A DNA stretch of 26,224 nucleotides from DATKZB01 sp035528235 (lineage in GTDB: Bacteria > Planctomycetota > Phycisphaerae > FEN-1346). The position numbers were made by a program, and so were the translations under genes. Where the stretch lies: the NCBI GenBank assembly GCA_035528235.1, contig DATKZB010000390.1, forward strand, positions 1-26,224. The letters are read 5' to 3'. Position 1 is the first letter of the stretch, and every line of letters begins with the position of its first letter. The notes under the pieces were generated by a model. It worked only from the letters and a program-made list of their open reading frames with translations. It did not search any database and was not told the origin of the DNA. Shown one piece after another: positions 20,427 to 26,224 of this stretch.

Positions 20427-20445
20427 TGCCTTGCGACGATTCCTC

Positions 20446-20828
20446 CGCCCCTTCGGGGCGGGTCTGTCGATTACACACCGCCCACGGGTTGCGCTCCGCC
20501 CGCCTTGCGGCGGGCTGCGCTCCACCCGTGGCTACATGCCGTCGCCCCGTTGGGGCGGAAAACGCCCCTTCGGGGCGGGTCTGTCGATTACACGCCGCCC
20601 ACGGGTTGCGCTCCGCCCGCCTGGCGGCGGGCTGCGCTCCACCCGTGGCTACCTGCCGCCGCCCCGTTGGGGCGGAAAACGCCCCTTCGGGGCGAAGAGT
20701 GTGAGATGATCCCGACTTCCACGGGTTGCGCTCCGCCCGCCTTTCGGCGGGCTGCGCTTCACCCGTGGCTACATGCCGTCGCCCCGTTGGGGCGGAGGTG
20801 GCTACAATCCGTCGCCCCGTTGGGGCGG
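20446..20828. repeat. Right repeat array of RAYT element 2 (three full copies and one partial)
   Basis: Three tandem units starting CGCCCCTTCGGGGCG at 20446, 20563 and 20680, exactly 117 bp apart. Each has ACGGGTTGCGCTCCGCCCGCC, a CCCGCC/GGCGGG hairpin whose loop varies (TTGC, TGGC, TTTC region), CACCCGTGGCTAC and CCCCGTTGGGG. A partial fourth is at 20798-20828. Read on the minus strand the units carry the same GTAGCCACGGGTGGAGCG...CGCAACCCGTGG core as the left array, with a different inner hairpin. Confidence 0.75.
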
Positions 20829-21020
20829 AGGGGTTGAAACACAAACGCTCACACGGGTCACTTCCGGGAGGGGGAAAGGCCGCGGGGTCCCTTTCTGCGT
20901 TCGCAATGCCTCGATGCCACGCGGCGGGCATGGGGCTTTTGGAGAAACCGGCCCGGCGCCAACGTGTTTGACACTACGGATGATTCGCCCCTTGTTCCAC
21001 CAAGTCATGGGGGAGAGCGT
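20829..21020. other. Upstream region of the TPR gene
   Basis: No gene seen. A perfect TTGACA lies at 20968-20973 but no acceptable -10 box is found 16-18 bp downstream. The strong ribosome site (GGGGGAG, 21009-21015) of the TPR gene lies at its end. Confidence 0.35.
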
Positions 21021-24000
21021 ATGACGAGACCGAGACCGAGAAGCCCCGTCGCCCCGGGCGCGTGGTGCGCCTTGGCGATCCTGCTGTGCCTGGCCGCCCC
21101 TGCTGCGCGCGCCGCCGAGCCGGCCGCCGACAAGGCCGCCGACGACTACAACATGGCCGTCTGGCTGTACAGCTCCAAGAAGTACGAGCTGTCGGCCGAC
21201 GAGTTCGCCTCGTTCCTCAAGAAGTACCCGACCCACGAGAAGGCGGCCGACGCCCGGCTGGGCATGGCCCGGGCCCTGCTGCACGCCGGAAAGAACGACG
21301 AGGCCGTTGCAGCGCTCGCGGAACTTCGCCAGAAACACCCCGACTTCAAGCAGATGCCCGAGGTCATGTTCCACCTGGGCCAGGCCCAGGTGGCCGCCGG
21401 CCGGATGAAAGAGGCCGCCGACGTCTTCGACGAGATCGCCCGAAAGTACGCCGACCACTACCTGGCCGGCTGGGCCCAGGCCCGCCGGGGCGAGGCCCTG
21501 GTCCTGCTGAAAAACTACGATGAGGCCGAGAAGACGCTTGCGCCGCTCGTCGAACGATTCCTGACCGGCAAGGACGCCGCCAAGAACCTCAAGGCCGAGC
21601 GCGACCGCCTCCAGAAGGCCGCCCCGAACGTGGCGGCCGGGTTCGACGCCCTCCTGGAACGGGCCCACCTGAATCTGGGCCTGGCCCGGTTCGGCGCCGG
21701 CCGGTTCGATGCCGCGCGGCAGGCGTTCGAGGAGTTCCTGGCACTGGCGCCCAAGAGCGGCCTGGCCGAGACGGCCCGGTTCCACCTGGCCCAGAGCCTC
21801 TACAAGGCCGGCCAGTTCCCGCGGGCCGCCGAGGTCTACGGCGAGATCGCCAAGGGCAAGGGCGAGATGGCGCCCGATGCGGCCTTCGAGATGGCCCTGG
21901 CGCTGTACCAGGCCAAAAAATACAAGGAGGCCGCCTCGGCCTTCGGCGACTGCGCCAAGAAGTTCCCCAAGGCCGCCCGGGCCGGCAAGGCACGCCTCTA
22001 CGCCGGCACGTGCCTGTACCTGGCGAAGGATTACCGCAACGCCATCGACCAACTCAAGAAGGAAGACAAGGACCCCGAGGCCCAGTACTGGCTCGGCATG
22101 GCGTACCTCAGGGAGAACAGGCCGGCCGAGGCCCGCCAGACGTTCGAGAAAGTCCTGGCCGCCGGCGACGGCCCGCGGGCCGCCGACGCCCTGCTCGGAA
22201 AGGCCGACGCCCTGCTGGCCGAGGGCAAGAACGACGAGGCGGCCGCGGCGTACCAGCAGTTCGCCGCCAAGTTCGGCGGTCACGCCGACCTGGCCCGGGC
22301 CCTGTACGCCGCCGCGGCGTCGCTCCACCGCTCGGGCAAGTACGACGACTCCGAGAAGTTCTGCGCCCGGTTTCTCGAGAAGGCCGCCCAGGACGACCTG
22401 GCCGCCCAGGTCCTCTTCATCTCGGGCGAGAACCGGTTCCTCCAGAAGAAGTACGCCGAAGCCGCCGCCCAGTACCAGAAACTCCTCGAGACCCGGGCCG
22501 ACTCGCCCGACGCCCCTGCCGCACGCTTCCGACTGGCCTGGATCAAGTACTTCGGCAAAGACTGTGACGGCGCCCTGGAACTCCTGGGCCGCATCGACCC
22601 CGCCAAGACCGACAAGGCCCTCCTGGCCGAGGCCGAGTACCTGCGCGGCAACTGTCTGCTGGAGAAGAAGCAGGACGCCCCGGCGGCCGAGGCCTTCGGC
22701 AGGTACCTCGACCAGAAAGACGCCAAGCGGTACCGCGACGACGCCCTCCTGAAGTGGGCCATCGCCCTCGACCGGGCCGGCAAACGCGGCGACGCCGTCG
22801 CCCGGCTCCGCCAGTTCCTGAAGGAGCACGCCGCCAGCCCCCTGAAACCCGAGGCCGAGTATCAACTGGCCGAGGCCCTCGCCGCCGAAGGTAAGTCCGA
22901 CGAGGCCGCCGCCCATTACAAGGCCGTCGCCGACGGGTACGCCGACCACCGCCTCGCGCCCTTCGCCCTCTATGGCCTGGGCACCTGCATGGTCCAGAAA
23001 GGCGACGTGGACCAGACCGCGGCCGCCTTCGGCCGGCTGGCCGAAAAGCACCCCAAATCCGAACTCGTGCCACAGGCCCTCTACCAGCAGGCGACCGTCC
23101 TGGCGAAGACCGGCAAGTTCGCGGAGGCCCGGGCGGCGTACAAGGCGCTGGTCGACCGCTTCGGCGGCCACGACCTGGCCCCGGCCGCCATGCTGGGCAT
23201 GGGCCTCGCGCTCGAGAAGGAGAAGAAGTTCGACGAGGCCGCCGTCGCCTTCCGCCAGTTGGCCGAGCAGGCCAAGGACGACAAGACGCGCGAGCAGGCC
23301 GCCTACGAACTCGCCTGGTCGCTCCAGCAGGCCGGCAAGGACAAGGAATCCGCCCAGGCTTACCGCGCCCTGGCCGAGAAGTTCCCCAAGAGCGCCCTGG
23401 CCGCCGACGCCTTCTTCTACCTGGCCGAGGTCCCGTACGCCGAAAAGAAGTACGACGAGGCCGTCGCCCTGTACGAGAAGGCCCTGGCCGCCGCCAAGGA
23501 CGACCGCCTGAAAGACAAGGTCCTCTACCGCCTCGGCTGGTGCCGGTGGGGCCAGCAGAAGTACCCGGAGGCCGCCGCCCTGTTCGACCGTCTCGTGGCC
23601 GAGGCCCCCGCCAGCGACCTCGTGGCCGAATCGCTCCTCCAGGCCGGCGAATCCTACGCCCGCGCCGGCAAGGCCAACGAGGCCATCGACCGCCTCCAGA
23701 AACTCCTGGACCCGAAGTACAAGGACTTCGAGCACGCGGCCGACGCCCGGCTGCGGCTGGGCGAGGCGCAGGCCCTGCTCGGCCACCACGATAAGGCCGT
23801 CGCCACCCTGACGGCCCTCGAACAGGCCTACCCTAAGTACAAGGCCATGGCCGAGGTCCAGTTCACACTGGGCAAGGCGCTGTACGACCTGAAGCGGCAC
23901 GACCAGGCCCGGCAACGGTTCCAGAAGGCCCTGGCGTCGACCGAGACCGAGACCGCCGCCAAGAGCCAGTTCTACCTGGGCGAGACCTACCTGGCCGAGG

Positions 24001-24212
24001 GCAACCCGCGCGAGGCCCTCAAGGCGTACCTGCGGGTCGTCGCCCTCTGGGCCGCCTACAAGGAATGGGCCGCCGCCGCCCAGTTCGAAACCGGCAAGTG
24101 CTACCAGGACCTCGGCAAGGCCAAGGACGCCCGCGAGGCGTTCCAGGCCGTGGTCGATAAGTATGGCGATACAAAGTGGGCCGCGCCGGCCAAGGAGAAA
24201 CTCAAGACGTAG
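21021..24212 (+). CDS. Large secreted TPR-repeat protein
   Basis: 1063 residues. ATG at 21021 with GGGGGAG 5 nt upstream. The signal peptide (MTRPRPRSPVAPGAWCALAILLCLAAPAARA) is likely cut before AEPAAD. Nearly all the rest is tetratricopeptide units of about 33-37 residues (YNMAVWLYSSKKYELSADEFASFLKKYP, AADALLGKADALLAEGKNDEAAAAYQQF, LYRLGWCRWGQQKYPEAAALFDRLV), many with the KYDEA/GKYDDSE type helix-B start. By family these are protein-binding scaffolds resembling YbgF/CpoB or BamD-like repeats. It stands upstream of exbB, exbD and a PD40 gene, so it probably acts in the periplasm with a proton-driven Tol/Ton-like motor. Lys/Ala/Glu-rich and codon-biased to C/G. Confidence 0.88.
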   Translation: MTRPRPRSPVAPGAWCALAILLCLAAPAARAAEPAADKAADDYNMAVWLYSSKKYELSADEFASFLKKYPTHEKAADARLGMARALLHAGKNDEAVAALAELRQKHPDFKQMPEVMFHLGQAQVAAGRMKEAADVFDEIARKYADHYLAGWAQARRGEALVLLKNYDEAEKTLAPLVERFLTGKDAAKNLKAERDRLQKAAPNVAAGFDALLERAHLNLGLARFGAGRFDAARQAFEEFLALAPKSGLAETARFHLAQSLYKAGQFPRAAEVYGEIAKGKGEMAPDAAFEMALALYQAKKYKEAASAFGDCAKKFPKAARAGKARLYAGTCLYLAKDYRNAIDQLKKEDKDPEAQYWLGMAYLRENRPAEARQTFEKVLAAGDGPRAADALLGKADALLAEGKNDEAAAAYQQFAAKFGGHADLARALYAAAASLHRSGKYDDSEKFCARFLEKAAQDDLAAQVLFISGENRFLQKKYAEAAAQYQKLLETRADSPDAPAARFRLAWIKYFGKDCDGALELLGRIDPAKTDKALLAEAEYLRGNCLLEKKQDAPAAEAFGRYLDQKDAKRYRDDALLKWAIALDRAGKRGDAVARLRQFLKEHAASPLKPEAEYQLAEALAAEGKSDEAAAHYKAVADGYADHRLAPFALYGLGTCMVQKGDVDQTAAAFGRLAEKHPKSELVPQALYQQATVLAKTGKFAEARAAYKALVDRFGGHDLAPAAMLGMGLALEKEKKFDEAAVAFRQLAEQAKDDKTREQAAYELAWSLQQAGKDKESAQAYRALAEKFPKSALAADAFFYLAEVPYAEKKYDEAVALYEKALAAAKDDRLKDKVLYRLGWCRWGQQKYPEAAALFDRLVAEAPASDLVAESLLQAGESYARAGKANEAIDRLQKLLDPKYKDFEHAADARLRLGEAQALLGHHDKAVATLTALEQAYPKYKAMAEVQFTLGKALYDLKRHDQARQRFQKALASTETETAAKSQFYLGETYLAEGNPREALKAYLRVVALWAAYKEWAAAAQFETGKCYQDLGKAKDAREAFQAVVDKYGDTKWAAPAKEKLKT

Positions 24213-24258
24213 GTCCCCCGGCCGGCGCCGCCCGGAAGGCGTGAAGCCCCGCACATAG

Positions 24259-24358
24259 AGCAGATTAACATTGTGTGTTTGCGCGGCGGGTCCCCGCACC
24301 CGCCGCGCTCGAGGGTCCGACGCCGGCTCGGCGTGGTGGGTACGGGGACCCACCACGC
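24259..24358. repeat. Two-hairpin palindromic element, copy 3, inverted (TPR-exbB gap)
   Basis: Hairpins at 24281-24308 (11-bp stem, loop CCCCGC) and 24331-24358 (11-bp stem, loop ACGGGG). On the minus strand the order and the distinctive T-A versus C-G stem position match copies 1 and 2, and the 22-base flank (24259-24280) matches 11798-11819 at 19 positions. One stem pair is changed on both sides here (GCGTGG/CCACGC instead of GCGCGG/CCGCGC), so pairing is conserved. Confidence 0.7.
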
Positions 24359-24442
24359 CCAAGCGGTGGTGTGAGTACGCAATCTCGAAACGCTCTAGCC
24401 GTGTCGGCGAGACCGTCGCACGCGTGAAAGGAGAAGTTGGTT

Positions 24443-25231
24443 ATGATCCATCGGCGCTACACGGCCACCGCTCTCGCGCTGGCCATGTCGCTGGCTGTTG
24501 CCGCGCTCATCGCCCAGGCCGGCCCCGCACCGGCGGCACCGGCTGTTGCGCCCGAGGCCGCGCCCGCCGCCGGCGGCCCCGCCACCAAGACCGTTGAGGC
24601 CAAGCCGACCATCTTTGAACTGCTCCAGTCGGGCGGGTACATCATGTATCCCCTGTACGCCCTCAGCGTGGTGGCGTTGGCGTTTGCGATCGAGCGCGCG
24701 GTGAGCCTGCGGCGGCGTCGCATCCTGCCGCCGGCGTTCGTCCAGAACCTGCGAGGGCTCATCGCGGCACGCCCGCTGGACAGCGAGAAGATCCTGACCT
24801 ACTGCCAGGCGAACCCGAGCCCCATCTCGCGGGTGTTCCAGGTGGCCGTCAAGCGTCTGCGGCGGCCGCTGCCGGAGATCGAGAAGTCCATCGAGGACGC
24901 CGGCGCCCGCGAGATTCGGCTCCTGCGCCGCAACTGCCGCGTCCTCTCGGGCGTGGCGTACATCTCGCCGCTGCTCGGCCTGCTGGGCACCGTGCTGGGC
25001 ATGATCCGCTGCTTCAGCGAGGTCTCGACCGGCGAGGGTCTCGGCAAGGCCAAGCAACTGGCCGAGGGCATCTACCAGGCTCTCGTGACGACGGCCGCCG
25101 GACTGACGGTCGCCATTCCGGCCGCCGTCCTCTACCTGATGTTCTCCGCCAAGATCGAGAAACTCGTCAGCGAAATGGACGACCTGAGCCTGGAGTTCGT
25201 GGAATCCGTCTCCGACGACGTGGGCGAATAG
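24443..25231 (+). CDS. exbB: MotA/TolQ/ExbB proton channel family protein
   Basis: 262 residues, inner-membrane component of a proton-driven motor. An N-terminal signal-like hydrophobic stretch (7-26) and Ala/Pro linker precede the core. TM1 is about 64-86 (GGYIMYPLYALSVVALAFAIERAVSL), TM2 169-191 (SGVAYISPLLGLLGTVLGMIRCF) and TM3 211-234 (YQALVTTAAGLTVAIPAAVLYL); the last two carry the family GLLGTVxGM and TTAxGLxVAIPA motifs. By family it pairs with ExbD to energise envelope proteins. ATG at 24443 with AAGGAG 9 nt upstream is preferred to a TTG at 24437, too close to that site. ExbD follows after 44 bp. TolQ is an alternative name. Confidence 0.92.
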   Translation: MIHRRYTATALALAMSLAVAALIAQAGPAPAAPAVAPEAAPAAGGPATKTVEAKPTIFELLQSGGYIMYPLYALSVVALAFAIERAVSLRRRRILPPAFVQNLRGLIAARPLDSEKILTYCQANPSPISRVFQVAVKRLRRPLPEIEKSIEDAGAREIRLLRRNCRVLSGVAYISPLLGLLGTVLGMIRCFSEVSTGEGLGKAKQLAEGIYQALVTTAAGLTVAIPAAVLYLMFSAKIEKLVSEMDDLSLEFVESVSDDVGE

Positions 25232-25275
25232 GCGGCCGCCGGCTCACGCGCCGCCACAAGCACCGAGGTTAAGCC

Positions 25276-25698
25276 ATGCGAATCGACCGCAAGAGCGAAG
25301 AAGAGTCGATCGAAATGATGAACATGACGCCCATGATCGACGTCGTGTTCAACCTCCTCATCTTCTTCCTCGTCGGCACTCGCTACGCCGAAATCGAACG
25401 CGACATGAACGTCAACCCACCCACCGCCCGACACGCCCAGCCCGTGACCGCCACGCCACGCGAACTCATCGTCAACGTTACCCAGGACGGCCGGTACGTC
25501 ATCGCCGGCGTCGAGTACACGACCGAGGACCTCGACCGCCTCTTCGCGAGGGCCGCCAAAGAGAACCCCGACCAGGCCGTCGTCATCCGGGGCGATGCGG
25601 CCACCATGCTCCAGAACCCCGTCAACGTGCTCAGCCTCTGCGAGAAGTACGGCATCAAACGCAAGTTCCTCACCACGATCAACCCCGGAGGCCCGTAA
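25276..25698 (+). CDS. exbD: ExbD/TolR family biopolymer transport protein
   Basis: 140 residues. A short cytoplasmic N-terminus leads into NMTPMIDVVFNLLIFFLVGT, the single helix with the conserved proton-carrying Asp (D22). The periplasmic domain (ELIVNVTQDGRYVIAGVEYTTEDLDRLFARAAKENPDQAVVIRGD) follows the family pattern to the end. ATG at 25276 with GAGG upstream. By family it forms the stator core with ExbB. The stop is 62 bp before the next gene, so all four genes from 21021 on probably act together. Confidence 0.93.
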   Translation: MRIDRKSEEESIEMMNMTPMIDVVFNLLIFFLVGTRYAEIERDMNVNPPTARHAQPVTATPRELIVNVTQDGRYVIAGVEYTTEDLDRLFARAAKENPDQAVVIRGDAATMLQNPVNVLSLCEKYGIKRKFLTTINPGGP

Positions 25699-25760
25699 CG
25701 CCCCCGCGCCTTGGCGCAGGGCAACCTCGCGAGACGTCAAGGAGTTGACAAAGTACCACG

Positions 25761-26224
25761 ATGACCACCGACGCACCCAAGTGGAGCCTGCCGGCCCGCA
25801 TCCTCTGGATCGCGGTCCCCGTGGCGGTCGTCGCCGCCCTGGTCGCTTTCATCCTATGGCCGCGCGCCGAGGTCTTCTACTCCGACGGCAAACGCTCCTG
25901 GCCGGCCCAGCCCGGCCTCGGCTTGCGGTCCGTCCTCTGGGACGCCGGCGACCTGCTCGTCGGACTCGGCGACGCCGACCAGGACTACGACCCGTGTCTG
26001 TCGGGCGACGGGCAGGAGTTGTACTTCACGCGCGGCAAGGCCGGAGGCGGCGCCGACATCTACGTGGCCTATCGGACGCTCGACGGGTGGACCGAGCCCA
26101 AGCCGCTCGACGCCCTCAACACACCGGCCGATGAAATCGGTCCGGCCCTGGCCCGCGACGGGGCCACCCTCTACTTCTACTCCAACCGGCCCGGCGGCGA
26201 GGGCGGATACGACCTCTACGTCTC
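25761..26224 (+). CDS. Membrane-anchored PD40 (TolB-like beta-propeller) protein, N-terminal part
   Basis: Runs off the window end; 154 residues seen. A transmembrane anchor at about 14-33 (LWIAVPVAVVAALVAFILWP) is followed by two WD40-like PD40 repeats (DYDPCLSGDGQELYFTRGKAGGGADIYV and EIGPALARDGATLYFYSNRPGGEGGYDLYV), the blades found in TolB and related propellers. With ExbB/ExbD and the TPR protein it suggests a Tol-like envelope complex. ATG at 25761; the nearest GGAG (25741-25744) is 16 nt upstream, long for a ribosome site, so the start is less certain. Confidence 0.8.
   Translation, partial: MTTDAPKWSLPARILWIAVPVAVVAALVAFILWPRAEVFYSDGKRSWPAQPGLGLRSVLWDAGDLLVGLGDADQDYDPCLSGDGQELYFTRGKAGGGADIYVAYRTLDGWTEPKPLDALNTPADEIGPALARDGATLYFYSNRPGGEGGYDLYV

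Noticed and set aside
20446..20828. Possible CRISPR array (regularly spaced repeats)
   Set aside because: Units are 117 bp and similar along their whole length, with no short repeat/unique spacer pattern and no cas genes; they belong to the RAYT-linked palindromes.
20968..20996. Promoter at the perfect TTGACA upstream of the TPR gene
   Set aside because: No acceptable -10 box at 16-18 bp spacing.
20802..24362. 1186-codon minus-strand open frame opposite the TPR gene
   Set aside because: Gly/Leu/Val-rich antisense of a C/G-ending-codon gene; the plus strand has signal peptide, TPR units and a ribosome site.

Overview
The window is high-GC bacterial DNA. It most resembles a planctomycete (Phycisphaerae-like) chromosome. 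This is an inference from a PEP-CTERM secreted protein, a TPR/ExbB/ExbD/PD40 trans-envelope cluster, an ECF sigma/anti-sigma pair with a very large extracytoplasmic part, Ala/Pro-rich linkers, and many palindromic interspersed repeats with RAYT transposases. No rRNA, tRNA or CRISPR array was seen.

Layout. 1-388: end of a medium-chain dehydrogenase. 419-1164: a RAYT transposase between inverted REP-like repeats. 1206-2246 (-): a PfkB sugar kinase. 2486-3175 (-): a PEP-CTERM protein behind a long, foldable 5' leader. 3574-5214: a zinc-ribbon/GYF-like membrane protein with a consensus promoter, followed by a MITE-like element. 5553-8635 (-): anti-sigma factor and ECF sigma factor. 8939-14316: hypF, hypC, hypD and an apbE-like gene, i.e. 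[NiFe]-hydrogenase maturation plus flavinylation, with palindromic elements in the gaps. 14377-14863: remnants of secreted-protein genes broken at a junction. 14823 to about 17260: a lower-GC cassette of foreign character with a DUF2188 protein, two different TIR-domain proteins and a membrane protein of unknown family. 17380-19605 (-): a beta-helix/PA14 lipoprotein. 19678-20828: a second RAYT between opposed repeat arrays. 21021 to the end: TPR protein, ExbB, ExbD and the start of a PD40 beta-propeller protein.

The most notable region is the TIR cassette (15186-17249). Four same-strand genes, the last two overlapping by one base, combine a ThsB-like (DUF1863/MTH538) TIR protein, a second short TIR protein with its own conserved Glu, and a protein with a transmembrane segment and a conserved-looking helical cytosolic domain. 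Thoeris anti-phage systems pair TIR signal producers with NAD-depleting or membrane effectors. No SIR2, SLOG, Macro or caspase effector is visible here, so the membrane protein is a candidate new effector. That role is inference.

The second theme is interspersed palindromes. Three families are present: RAYT-linked repeats, a TACAACGC-ended family, and a two-hairpin element found three times, each time between consecutive same-strand genes.
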